A stretch of DNA of 64,000 nucleotides from Cognatazoarcus halotolerans (GCF_009800965.1 NZ_WUAF01000022.1:1-64000), one strand, 5' to 3'. Numbered from the stretch's first letter, positions 48,855 through 56,880 are shown. Notes: generated from the sequence alone by a model not told the origin. A program made the numbers and translations.

Positions 48855-49529
48855 CTAGCCATGCGCAATTTCCTGAACCTCGTCCAGGGCAGCCTCGATC
48901 ACGCGCTCCGGTGCCGATGCCAGCAGATCCTGTGGCCGCTTGCCGCCCAGGAAGCTGTTGTCCGAGCGGAACCAGTAGGCCATGCCCCAGCCGTCCTTGT
49001 GCCCGGCGAAGGCCTCGATGATCTTGGCGAGCGCCTTCACCGGCCGGAAGCCGGCGTCCGGGTCCAGCCCGTAGCCCGGGAAGTAATCGACGCCCCCTTG
49101 GCTGATGGCGAAGATCAGCCCCTGTTTCTTCCATTTGTTGGGCTGGGCGCTGGGGTTGCGGGTGCTCAGTCCTGCCAGTTGTGCGATGTCGGCCGCGGTC
49201 AACCAGTCGCCGCTTTCCAGCACAGCCTTGCGCGCCTGCACCAGCATGGCCGCTTCCCTGAGCAGGCGGGGAGATGGTGGAGTGCGAGGCACCAGGATCT
49301 CGGCCAGGCGCTCGAGCGACTCCCGGTCATGGCGCTGCAGCAATACCTCGAACATTGAGGACGCCACGTTGGTGAAGTTCTCCGCCAGTGCCTGGAAGAC
49401 GTTCGGTTTGATGTGGTCGAACGCAACCACCAGCACGCGGTCAGCATGCGATTTACCAAGACGAGCCTGCACCTCCTTCGGGGTGCCAACCAAAGTCGAG
49501 ACTCCCGGATGGTCTGCAACGACGCTCAT
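48855..49529 (-). CDS. Putative Xre/MbcA/ParS-like (DUF2384-type) regulator
   Basis: This 224-residue protein has a helix-turn-helix-like stretch (SGDWLTAADIAQLAGLSTRN) and a C-terminal part (FLGGKRPQDLLASAPERVIEAALDE) that resembles the toxin-binding domain of Xre/MbcA/ParS antitoxins. No RES-type toxin gene is adjacent. The ATG at 49529 is chosen because AGGAGAG precedes it; an upstream ATG at 49574 would include the tandem repeat in the coding region. The assignment is moderate. Confidence 0.5.
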   Translation of the reverse strand: MSVVADHPGVSTLVGTPKEVQARLGKSHADRVLVVAFDHIKPNVFQALAENFTNVASSMFEVLLQRHDRESLERLAEILVPRTPPSPRLLREAAMLVQARKAVLESGDWLTAADIAQLAGLSTRNPSAQPNKWKKQGLIFAISQGGVDYFPGYGLDPDAGFRPVKALAKIIEAFAGHKDGWGMAYWFRSDNSFLGGKRPQDLLASAPERVIEAALDEVQEIAHG

Positions 49530-49544
49530 GGATGCTCTCCTCTT

Positions 49545-49562
49545 GAGGTTATCTAGGTTATC
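49545..49562 (-). promoter_or_regulatory. Tandem 9-bp repeat, possible autoregulatory operator
   Basis: GAGGTTATC is directly followed by TAGGTTATC (plus strand). The pair lies just upstream of the ribosome binding site of the Xre/ParS-like gene, where an antitoxin-type repressor would bind. Confidence 0.4.
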
Positions 49563-49647
49563 AAATTTGAGCATAGCGCTTATAGCCTAGAAAGTGCGCC
49601 TCCCGCTGCGAGGCCTGCGACCCTGGGTCGGAGAAGACGCACCATGA

Positions 49648-49755
49648 GATCCCGCCTGTCGTTTCCCCGAAGAATGGCCTGAGAAACGAGAGCTGCTTGT
49701 CCGCCTCGGCATCGATCCCACCAAGGCCACGCCCGTACTTTGGGACGCGCTGTAA
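49648..49755 (+). pseudogene. Orphan 3' gene fragment
   Basis: After an in-frame stop at 49645, 35 codons read DPACRFPEEWPEKRELLVRL then GIDPTKATPVLWDAL and a stop. The composition is that of a real protein tail, but no start or upstream body is visible, and I do not recognise the family. It is the only coding-like piece I see in the 678-base gap 49530-50207; the rest looks like non-coding or degraded DNA. Confidence 0.35.
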
Positions 49756-50207
49756 GCACCATGATCCACGTGGCGCCTGCTTCTATTTTGGTCTGACAGC
49801 ATTTCCTGCAGGTCTAAGCATGCGCACGGATACACCGGCCGTGCCTGAAACGCGCTGCATGGTGTCGACGGGAAAGCTCCTGGTGCGGAGGCAGATAGAC
49901 CCCAGGTGGAACAGCTTATGCAAAACGGGTCTTGTCGAGTTTCGACGGAGCCGTGACCCTCATGTCTATCCAATAGGCATGCAAAGACGTCGCTGTCACG
50001 AGATTCGGCGCAGCCCCGTCCTGCAGTCAAGAGCGGATCGGACCCAATATCCATCTTTGCACATGAACCGCTTCGCGATGGTATGGCTGGGGCGACGTGA
50101 TCGGTGTGCGAACGCGCGCGGGCCTTGACGCCCTCGGCGTTGTCAGCGCCGGGGACGCCCTGATCTGGAGGTGTTTTGGAAGATCTTCCTTGTAGGGAGC
50201 GGGATGT

Positions 50208-50954
50208 ATGCACGACAGTCCACCTGTATCCAAGGTCTACTATCGACCGATCGAAGCGGCCATACGCTGGGCAGGCCTGCTGAAATACAAGAAAGACATC
50301 TTGCGCTTGATATCGTCACCACGACACTTGCCCATGACGCTCGACTGCCCAGGATGGGCTGAGCTAAGGCTATGCACCGAGCGTATTCACGATGCCATCT
50401 TCAATGGCGAGCTTCCATACGGACGTAATGGCATCACGCAGAACGACAAGGCGCTCTGGGATTCTCCCGACCTCACCATCAGGCACCTGGATCTCAAGCG
50501 CTGGATGCGGGACCACTACCCTGAAGAACGACCCGCCTTCCTTTTCAGTCGCCGCGAGCGCATCGCTCACCCTGTCATCACCTTGGAGACGGGCCAGGCA
50601 ATGCTGGTCGAGCGGGAGGCCTTGAAGGCGGAACTGGAACACTGCCGGCGCCAGCTCCAGACGCTGCAGGAGCAGCATCACATCCTGTCGAAACAGAGCG
50701 AAGTGATACCGGCCTGCAACGAGTGCTCGATCACTGATCGCTCGGAATCCACCTACCAGCACATCATCGGCGGCATGCTTGACTTGATGCTGAGCCAGTC
50801 GCCGGCAGGCACTCCCTACTCGTGCTTCAGGACGCAGGAAGCGGTCGTGACCGCCCTGATCGCACATCACGGCGGCGTCATGGGGATCTCCGAGCGCACG
50901 CTGCACGGCAAGTTCGCGCAGGCGCGCCGAAAGATCCGCAGCTCGGTCTCGTAG
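50208..50954 (+). CDS. Conserved ICE-end protein of unknown function
   Basis: This 248-residue protein begins MHDSPPVSKVYYRPIEAAIRW and has a short coiled coil around residues 140-165 (LKAELEHCRRQLQTLQEQH). I know it only as a hypothetical protein of ICEclc/PFGI-1-type elements, just outside alpA. It has no signal or membrane segment, and its basic C-terminal region (GKFAQARRKIRSS) could bind DNA. GGGAG precedes ATG 50208. A decayed partial copy lies at 46990-47049. Confidence 0.7.
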   Translation: MHDSPPVSKVYYRPIEAAIRWAGLLKYKKDILRLISSPRHLPMTLDCPGWAELRLCTERIHDAIFNGELPYGRNGITQNDKALWDSPDLTIRHLDLKRWMRDHYPEERPAFLFSRRERIAHPVITLETGQAMLVEREALKAELEHCRRQLQTLQEQHHILSKQSEVIPACNECSITDRSESTYQHIIGGMLDLMLSQSPAGTPYSCFRTQEAVVTALIAHHGGVMGISERTLHGKFAQARRKIRSSVS

Positions 50955-51034
50955 GCCAATAGACCGACAGCCGTCACACCGCGGATACGCGAATCCAGCT
51001 ACGCGCCGACTTGCAAGTGTGTATGTGCAGTCTC

Positions 51035-51059
51035 GGAAACTGCATTTGCAGTGGTTTCC
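51035..51059. promoter_or_regulatory. Palindromic operator candidate upstream of alpA
   Basis: ACTGCA-TT-TGCAGT is nested within GGAAAC ... GTTTCC. It lies 66 bases upstream of the alpA start, and AT-rich TATTTAAT at 51072-51079 could be the promoter -10 region. It looks like a regulator-binding site for the first genes of the ICE maintenance module. Confidence 0.5.
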
Positions 51060-51125
51060 GTCAATCAGGTCTATTTAATGAGGGTCACGCCAACGAACGC
51101 CACCGAGCGTTAAGGAGTGACCCTC

Positions 51126-51338
51126 ATGTCGCAAACCCCAGCATTGCCGCCGGGCGAGCGCCGCATCCTGCGGCTCGACGAAGTCGAAGCCAAGTCTGGT
51201 TTCAAGCGCGCCCACATCTACAGCCTGATGAAGAAGGGGGAATTCCCACAGGCCTTGCGCCTTGGGGTCCGCGCGGTCGGTTGGGATTCGACCGAGGTCG
51301 ACCTCTGGATCAGTGAACGCCTCAAGAACCGGGTGTGA
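51126..51338 (+). CDS. alpA: AlpA-family regulator
   Basis: This 70-residue MerR-like DNA-binding protein shows the AlpA pattern RILRLDEVEAKSGFKRAHIYSLMKKGEFP and VGWDSTEVDLWISERL. AlpA proteins regulate excision and maintenance genes of integrated elements. AAGGAG lies nine bases before ATG 51126. It is first in the row alpA-parA-shi-parB. Confidence 0.92.
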   Translation: MSQTPALPPGERRILRLDEVEAKSGFKRAHIYSLMKKGEFPQALRLGVRAVGWDSTEVDLWISERLKNRV

Positions 51339-51380
51339 CCGGCTCTCCCACGGACCCTGAATACCCATGAGGAGAGCCTG

Positions 51381-52250
51381 ATGCAGGTCGTATCCATCAT
51401 TTCCACGAAGGGCGGTGTCGGCAAGACAACTACTGCCGCGAACCTGGGCGGCCTGGTGGCCGACGCGGGCTTGCGCGTGCTGCTGATCGATCTCGACGTG
51501 CAGCCTACGTTGTCGTCCTATTATCAGCTTGCGCACCGCGCTCCTGGCGGCATTTACGAGTTTCTGGCATTCAATGAGCAGCGCCTGGAGCAACTGGTAT
51601 CGCGGACTGCCATCACCGGCTTGGACCTGGTTTTGTCCAATGACGACAGGGGCGAACTGAACACGCTGCTCCTGCACGCCCCGGACGGGCGTCTGCGTCT
51701 CCGCCATCTGCTGCCAATCCTGGCACCGCTGTACGACCTGGTACTGATCGACACCCAAGGTGCGCGCAGTGTGCTGCTGGAAATGGCGGTGCTCGCGTCC
51801 GACGTGGCGTTGTCGCCCGTGACCCCGGAAATCCTGGCTGCACGCGAACTGCGCCGCGGCACCCTGCAGTTGATCGAGGACATCTCCCCGTATCGGTGTC
51901 TCGGCATAGAGCCCCCGCCGCTGCATCTGCTGATCAACCGTGTGCATCCCGTTTCGTCGAATGCAAAGCTGATCCAACAGGCGTTGCGCGATGTGTTCGC
52001 CAGCCACGTCGGGGTGTATGTGCTCGACACTGACGTTCCTGCCATCGAGGCCTACCCGCGCGCCTCAACGAGGGGCCTGCCGGTGCACCGCGTCGAGTGC
52101 CGACAACCTCCAGGGCGGGTCGCGCCGGCGGCATTGGAGACCATGCGTGCCCTGGCAGGGGAGTTGTTTCCGGCGTGGCGCGAGCGCTTCGCGCGGGTGA
52201 CAGGCAAGCCCAATGAGCCCAGGGGAGCCCGCCATGGCGAACGCGCATGA
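51381..52250 (+). CDS. parA: ParA-family partition ATPase of the ICE
   Basis: This 289-residue ParA/Soj-type ATPase shows the deviant Walker A STKGGVGKTT, LIDLDVQPTLSSYYQ and the Walker B-like DLVLIDTQGA. It likely secures inheritance of the excised or replicating ICE together with ParB. In ICEclc, parA with shi is implicated in growth arrest of transfer-competent cells. The next gene overlaps it by 17 bases. Confidence 0.93.
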   Translation: MQVVSIISTKGGVGKTTTAANLGGLVADAGLRVLLIDLDVQPTLSSYYQLAHRAPGGIYEFLAFNEQRLEQLVSRTAITGLDLVLSNDDRGELNTLLLHAPDGRLRLRHLLPILAPLYDLVLIDTQGARSVLLEMAVLASDVALSPVTPEILAARELRRGTLQLIEDISPYRCLGIEPPPLHLLINRVHPVSSNAKLIQQALRDVFASHVGVYVLDTDVPAIEAYPRASTRGLPVHRVECRQPPGRVAPAALETMRALAGELFPAWRERFARVTGKPNEPRGARHGERA

Positions 52251-52494
52251 ACTGGCGCGTGGCCGCAAGCGATTGCGCGCCCTGATCGAATTCGCTCTCG
52301 CGGAAGGGTGGCACGTCAAGCGAACGCCGGGAGGACATCTCAAGTTCAGCAAGCACGGCTGCGCGCCGATCTACACCAGTTCGACGGCCAGTGACCATCG
52401 GGCGAGCCTCAACGCCCGGGCTCAGATCCGGCGCGCCGATCGAGAAGCCCGTTGCGCCCTCGATGCAGCGGCGGAGGGCGGTGGGCATGGCTGA
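52234..52494 (+). CDS. Small ICE protein in the shi position, HicA-like
   Basis: This 86-residue basic protein lies between parA and parB and overlaps both, by 17 and 8 bases. In ICEclc this slot is held by shi, which inhibits growth of the donor cell. The stretch GWHVKRTPGGHLKFSKHG resembles the RNA-binding fold of HicA toxins (a conserved His on the second strand). ATG 52234 follows GGGGAG. The shi equivalence is by position; the HicA resemblance is by eye. Confidence 0.6.
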   Translation: MANAHELARGRKRLRALIEFALAEGWHVKRTPGGHLKFSKHGCAPIYTSSTASDHRASLNARAQIRRADREARCALDAAAEGGGHG

Positions 52495-54178
52495 CATGAC
52501 GCCACGGGACATGGCGGACAAGTTGCTCGCTGCCGGGTTTCAGCGTACAGGTCCAACCGCGATGGCCTTGAGCGATCCGATCGCCGACACACCGATGATC
52601 GTGACGCTGGACCAGTTGCGCCCGTATGACCACGACCCTCGCGTCAAGCGCAATCCGGCATACGAGGAAATCAAGGCGTCCATCCGAGAGCGCGGTTTGG
52701 ATGCGCCACCGGCGATCACGCGGCGCCCCGGCGGCGAACACTTCATCATTCGCAACGGCGGCAATACGCGACTGGCAATCCTTCGCGAGCTGTGGGCTGA
52801 GACCAAGCAGGAGCGCTTCTTCCGCATCTCCTGCCAGTTCCGCCCTTGGCCGGAACGGGGCGAGATCGTCGCCTTGACGGGCCACCTCGCCGAAAACGAG
52901 CTGCGCGGTGGCCTGACCTTCATCGAGCGCGCCTTGGGGGTGGAGAAAGCGCGCGAGTTCTACGAGCAGGAGATCGGCAGCACGCTGACCCAGTCCGAGC
53001 TGGCGCGGCGCCTGACGGGCGATGGCTACCCGGTGCAGCAGTCGCACATCAGCCGCATGCAGGACGCGGTGTGCTACCTGCTGCCGGCGATTCCGACGGT
53101 GCTGTATGGCGGGCTGGGCCGGCATCAGGTGGAACGGCTCGCGATGCTACGCAAGGCGTGCGAGCGCACCTGGGAACGGAGAGCGCTGGGCCGTCACCTC
53201 GCCGTGGACTTCGCCACGCTGTTCCAGGATGTGCTGTCGCAGTTCGACACGCAGCCGGATGACTTCTCGTTTCGGCGAGTGCAGGACGAACTGGTGGGCC
53301 AGATGGCCGAACAGTTGGAAGCGGACTACGACACGCTGAGCCTGGAAATCGGCGACAGCGAAAGCCGCCATCGGGCCTTGACCCGCGAGCCGGCGCCTGT
53401 GAGCCCGGCGGCGCCCATCGTGCCCGCGACGCCGAGGCCTGCATCGTCACCGCCGGCGGCGACACCTGCACAGCAGGCTGGAGCACCGGCTGGACCCGTT
53501 GCCGAGCTTCCCCCGCCGCAGACTGCTACGGCGCTCGCGCTTGGCAATGAGCAAGGTGAGGGAGAAAGCGCTGCACCTGTACCGGCCGACCGCGATGCGG
53601 AGCGCCTGCAGGGACACATCGTGTCTCCGGCGCTGACCACTGAACGCCTGCAATCCATTCAGCGCCTGGTGGCCGATCAGATGGGCGACAAGCTGCCCGA
53701 CTTCGAGACTAATGCCTTGCGCGCGATTCCCGTGCAGGTCGGCGGGCTCTACCCCATCTCGGATGTCTGGTACATCGAACCCGGACTGGACGGGCCCGAC
53801 CGGCTCCGGGTGCATATCGCACAGTTCGCTCGCGAGATCGCCGAGGAGGCGGCGATCGCCGAGCACATCGAGTCCAGTGAGAGCGGCATCGGCTTTATCT
53901 GTGTGACGACTGCCATTTGCCAGACAAAGGAATTTCCGGCCTTCGCTCGTGCCGTGCTGACGCTGCTGCATGCGCTGAGCGCAGCGCGGTCACCTGCGCC
54001 GGGGCTGGATCGTGAGCGACTGGCCAACGACCTGGCGCCGCTGCTGCGCGGAGGCGGAACGTCCATGCGCCTGAGCGACGCCGGCTTGGTGAAGCTGTTC
54101 CGACTGCTGCGCCTGGCGCGTCGCCTGCTGGACCTGGAGGCCGGTGTGGCATCCGTCGCCCCGGGCCACAAACCCTGA
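52487..54178 (+). CDS. parB: ParB-family protein of ICE PFGI-1 class
   Basis: This 563-residue protein has a ParB nuclease-like domain (about 38-140, IVTLDQLRPYDHDPRVKRNPAYEEIKASI with FIIRNGGNTRLAIL), then a DNA-binding helix-turn-helix (SELARRLTGDGYPVQQSHISRM). A Pro/Ala-rich linker (about 300-365) and an extra C-terminal domain follow. The long C-terminal part is typical of ICE ParB proteins rather than chromosomal ones. GGAGGG precedes ATG 52487. Confidence 0.9.
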   Translation: MADMTPRDMADKLLAAGFQRTGPTAMALSDPIADTPMIVTLDQLRPYDHDPRVKRNPAYEEIKASIRERGLDAPPAITRRPGGEHFIIRNGGNTRLAILRELWAETKQERFFRISCQFRPWPERGEIVALTGHLAENELRGGLTFIERALGVEKAREFYEQEIGSTLTQSELARRLTGDGYPVQQSHISRMQDAVCYLLPAIPTVLYGGLGRHQVERLAMLRKACERTWERRALGRHLAVDFATLFQDVLSQFDTQPDDFSFRRVQDELVGQMAEQLEADYDTLSLEIGDSESRHRALTREPAPVSPAAPIVPATPRPASSPPAATPAQQAGAPAGPVAELPPPQTATALALGNEQGEGESAAPVPADRDAERLQGHIVSPALTTERLQSIQRLVADQMGDKLPDFETNALRAIPVQVGGLYPISDVWYIEPGLDGPDRLRVHIAQFAREIAEEAAIAEHIESSESGIGFICVTTAICQTKEFPAFARAVLTLLHALSAARSPAPGLDRERLANDLAPLLRGGGTSMRLSDAGLVKLFRLLRLARRLLDLEAGVASVAPGHKP

Positions 54179-54192
54179 GGCGGGAGATCACC

Positions 54193-54753
54193 ATGTCGTC
54201 ACCCCATCCGCTCAATCAGGCCGTCATCGCCCAGGCGCTGCACGATCTGCGCAACGGCCAACTGCGTCGCTGCAAGGCGATGGGCTTTGGCGACGAGGAA
54301 CTGGATGCGCTCAAGCATCCGGCGCTCGTCAGCGTGCTGGTCAACGCCACGGTGTCGTGGTGCTCGGTCTCCGTCAACCGCGAGGTGCTGAAACGGCTGC
54401 TGAGCCAGGTGCATGACGTGGAGCAGGAAATCGCCACGGTGGATCGTATGCTGCGCCTGGGCGCGAGCACGGAAATGGTCAGCCGCTTCTACGGCCTCAC
54501 GCATCAGGAGGTCGCCCTGCGGCGCGATATCCTCGGACTGCCCAAGCGCAAGGGGCGGCATCCGGTGCTGGACGAGGCGCAGGACGCTGCCTTGTGGGAG
54601 CACTGGAAGGCTGGTATCACCGAGCGTCACATCGCGCTGGACGACGACATGGCGATGTTGGCGCTGACCATGGACCTCGCCGAGACCCTGACGCTGCCGA
54701 TGTCGGTGATTTGGGCGGCGATACGGAACTGGATCGACCAGGGAGTCGTGTAG
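54193..54753 (+). CDS. DUF2857 family ICE protein
   Basis: This 186-residue protein matches DUF2857 (ALKHPALVSVLVNATVSWCSV; VSRFYGLTHQEVALRRDILGLP, the latter helix-turn-helix-like). Members are confined to ICEs and genomic islands; the conserved DNA-binding-like segment suggests a regulatory role, unproven. It is 14 bases after parB and three before the STY4528-type gene, in one operon. Confidence 0.85.
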   Translation: MSSPHPLNQAVIAQALHDLRNGQLRRCKAMGFGDEELDALKHPALVSVLVNATVSWCSVSVNREVLKRLLSQVHDVEQEIATVDRMLRLGASTEMVSRFYGLTHQEVALRRDILGLPKRKGRHPVLDEAQDAALWEHWKAGITERHIALDDDMAMLALTMDLAETLTLPMSVIWAAIRNWIDQGVV

Positions 54754-54756
54754 ACC

Positions 54757-55953
54757 ATGGCCACGGGCGGCGCGCCACGGCGCGATGGTCCCATGGCGCT
54801 GTCGGCGTTGTTCGACGATGCGCTGCGCGAGCTGGCACCGGACCCACGGTCAAGCCAAGCCGCGGCGCCCGCCGCCGATGGATTCCTCTACAGCGGCAAC
54901 CGCCACGAGAGCGTACCACGGGCGCTGTTCCTCGACCGGCGCCTGACGCCGCTGGAGCGCAACGCCTGGCAGGTGTTCCGCCTGCAGCTCAACGACGACG
55001 GCGTGACGGCTTTCCCGACCTACGACCAGCTTCGGCCCTACCTGGCGTCGATGCCGTGTGGGGCGCAGGCATCGCACGAGACCGTCGCGCGTGCCCTGAC
55101 GCTGCTGCGGCTGACGCGCTGGCTGAGTCTGGTGCGGCGACGGCGCGATCCGAAGACCGGCCGCATCCTGGGCAACCTCTATGTTCTGCACGACGAACCG
55201 CTGACGCCTTTCGAGGCGATGCAACTCGACCCCGACTACCTGGGTCTGGTGAGCCAGGCCCTCACCCATGCCGCCAAGGCGGTGCAGATCATCGGCATGC
55301 ACACGCTGAAGGAAATCGCCGAAGACCCGCTGCTCAGTGGCCGCATGCTGCCGACACGCCTGCAGGTGCTCGCGCAGCGCATGGTCCGGCATGGCTGGAT
55401 GCCAGAGACTTATCCACAGGATGATATTGGTCAAGATTCCGAAGAAGGCAGGGAGGGCTTGCTTCGGAATGCAGAATACCCGTCTTCGGAATCCGAAGCA
55501 GGACCAAAACCCGCGCCGGACGGCTCTCTTCGGAATCCGAAGGCAGACCGTACCGTACGTAAGGATCGTATAAATGAAGTACGTACGGTACCGCGCTCGA
55601 AGGCCCTGCAGCACCTGCGCCTGCCCGAGCGCTTCCTGCACCTGCAGGAGGAACAACAGGCCGGCGCGATGATCGCTTTGCAACAGGTGGACGAAGCCCA
55701 GCGGCAGGCGGTGCTCGACGAGTGGGCGGCGCGCTGCCGCGGCAGCACGGTGCGCAATCCGGCCGGCTATCTGTTCGGCATCATCCAGAAGGCGATCCGC
55801 GGAGAGTTCAAGGCTTGGGCTGGCGAAGGCGGGTCAGTGCCGCCGTCTCGACCCGCTGCGTCGGCGCCATCGCCCCCCGCTTCCCGTGCCGCTGACCCCG
55901 AGGTCGCGCGTGCCTACCTGGAACGGTTGCGGTCGATGATGCGCGATCCCTGA
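54757..55953 (+). CDS. STY4528-family pathogenicity-island replication protein
   Basis: This 398-residue protein matches the STY4528 family of island replication proteins. The N-terminal two thirds (FPTYDQLRPYL; SHETVARALTLLRLTRWLSLV) form winged-helix-like DNA-binding modules as in replication initiators. A low-complexity linker (about 225-285) is encoded by DNA that carries a DnaA box, iterons and an inverted repeat. The C-terminal part (VRNPAGYLFGIIQKAIRGEFKAW) is typical of such proteins. It may start replication at its own coding region. Confidence 0.85.
   Translation: MATGGAPRRDGPMALSALFDDALRELAPDPRSSQAAAPAADGFLYSGNRHESVPRALFLDRRLTPLERNAWQVFRLQLNDDGVTAFPTYDQLRPYLASMPCGAQASHETVARALTLLRLTRWLSLVRRRRDPKTGRILGNLYVLHDEPLTPFEAMQLDPDYLGLVSQALTHAAKAVQIIGMHTLKEIAEDPLLSGRMLPTRLQVLAQRMVRHGWMPETYPQDDIGQDSEEGREGLLRNAEYPSSESEAGPKPAPDGSLRNPKADRTVRKDRINEVRTVPRSKALQHLRLPERFLHLQEEQQAGAMIALQQVDEAQRQAVLDEWAARCRGSTVRNPAGYLFGIIQKAIRGEFKAWAGEGGSVPPSRPAASAPSPPASRAADPEVARAYLERLRSMMRDP
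55410..55591 (+). other. Putative replication origin embedded in the STY4528-type gene
   Basis: The segment starts with a perfect DnaA box TTATCCACA (55410-55418). It contains the palindrome CTTCGGAATCCGAAG twice (55484-55498, 55528-55542) and two half copies (55436-55444 inverted, 55462-55470). Centres lie 32, 22 and 44 bases apart, all near whole helical turns. GTACCGTACGTA (55550-55561) and TACGTACGGTAC (55580-55591) form a perfect inverted repeat around an AT-rich 18-base spacer. The repeats are read in different frames, so the DNA rather than the protein is conserved. Confidence 0.65.
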
Positions 55954-55961
55954 TCGACCGA

Positions 55962-55980
55962 GCTATCCCCGGGGGATAGC
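55962..55980. repeat. CTATCCCC palindrome, copy 1
   Basis: GCTATCCCC-G-GGGGATAGC is a perfect 9-bp inverted repeat nine bases after the STY4528-type stop codon. About 25 bases to its right also resemble copy 2 (GACxGxCxGCCTTCCxGCGC). It could be a terminator or protein-binding site. Confidence 0.75.
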
Positions 55981-56013
55981 TGGGACGGGCAGCCTTCCGG
56001 CGCACGCGGACGC

Positions 56014-56241
56014 TCATGCCGCCCCGTGACCAGCAACATGCCCACCCCCCTGAGGATCGCCGAAGCACCAGGCTGGAGCATGGGGTTGGAGCTTGTGCGT
56101 GTATTCGGCGTCGAAGGCCTCGAACAGACCGGTGATGTAGCGGTCGGCCTGCTGGGTGCCCCAGCGATCCCGCGTGTAGCGATAAATCTCGTCGAGCCGC
56201 CAGGACGCCGCCTCTTGGACGCAGACCTGGACCTCGGACAC
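56014..56241 (-). pseudogene. parE: parE toxin gene, 5' part cut by an inversion
   Basis: Starting at a GTG at 56241, four bases after parD, it encodes SEVQVCVQEAASWRLDEIYRY and RDRWGTQQADRYITGLFEAFD, the N-terminal half of a ParE/RelE-type toxin. After about residue 49 (near 56095) the sequence leaves the family and runs into an unrelated tail. The missing half is on the plus strand at 56558-56731. Confidence 0.8.
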
Positions 56242-56245
56242 GCCG

Positions 56246-56506
56246 TCAGGTCCGGTTGCGCGCGATCACATCGGCTGCCGTCAGCGGCTTGTACGCCGAT
56301 TCCGGCGCGGCAAAGGCGTGGGCCAGCTCGGTCTTGAGTCGCTCGAACGCCTCCTTCTCCGTGCGCTCCTTGTCGCGGCGGATCAGGTCCCGCACATATT
56401 CGCTGACGTTCTCGTAGGCGCCGTGCTCGCCCACGTTGGCGGCGACGAAGTCGCTGAGTGGGCCGCTGAGGCGAACCGTCATCGTCGTGGTTGTCGTTCG
56501 GGCCAT
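56246..56506 (-). CDS. parD: ParD-type antitoxin
   Basis: This 86-residue protein has an N-terminal ribbon-helix-helix (TTMTVRLSGPLSDFVAANV) and YENVSEYVRDLIRRDKERTE, typical of ParD/CopG antitoxins. AGAGGA precedes its ATG at 56506. The reading frame is intact. Its toxin is split by an inversion, so it may now be an orphan repressor of its own promoter. Confidence 0.85.
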   Translation of the reverse strand: MARTTTTTMTVRLSGPLSDFVAANVGEHGAYENVSEYVRDLIRRDKERTEKEAFERLKTELAHAFAAPESAYKPLTAADVIARNRT

Positions 56507-56557
56507 GGCTGAGTCCTCTTGCCGCTTGATGTCTTCAATATAACCAACGCGACCCAC

Positions 56558-56731
56558 CAGACGTCATCGCGGCCCATTCCGGCCGAATTCGACATCGACG
56601 GCTACTTCTTCCGCTATGAACGGCACTTCGTCTATTGGCGGTGGCTCTCGAACGGCGACATCGGCATCGTGACGATTCTGCACGAGCGGATGCACCAGAT
56701 CGATCGCTTCCGGGAAGATTTCGGCTTGTGA
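56558..56731 (+). pseudogene. parE: parE toxin gene, 3' part cut by an inversion
   Basis: The frame encodes QTSSRPIPAEFDIDGYFFRY and ERHFVYWRWLSNGDIGIVTI, ending FREDFGL, the C-terminal half of a ParE-type toxin. Joined to the part ending at 56095 it gives an in-frame protein of about 106 residues, the usual ParE length. A start at 56519 is possible but would make a truncated product. Confidence 0.8.
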
Positions 56732-56741
56732 ACCGGGGGCG

Positions 56742-56760
56742 GCTATCCCCCGGGGATAGC
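56742..56760. repeat. CTATCCCC palindrome, copy 2
   Basis: GCTATCCCC-C-GGGGATAGC is identical in its arms to copy 1. It lies ten bases after the parE 3' part. The two copies bracket the disrupted toxin-antitoxin locus. Confidence 0.75.
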
Positions 56761-56880
56761 TTGGACAGACCGCCTTCCAGCGCCAACGAACCGGGCAAGC
56801 GCCGAGTGCAGTTTGTTGACTGACGGCCTTCCGGCCCATCCCGATGCTGGCGACTCGTTCCTTCACCGCGAGTCGTCTCC

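Noticed and set aside
49587-50213. 208-codon minus-strand frame in the gap before the ICE module
   Set aside because: No recognisable motif, biased Ser/Arg/Pro composition and no ribosome binding site; the plus-strand tail at 49648-49755 looks more protein-like.
56095-56557. A dedicated recombinase-driven invertible switch at parDE
   Set aside because: No invertase gene and no long inverted repeats at the breakpoints in this window; kept only as a possible rare inversion.
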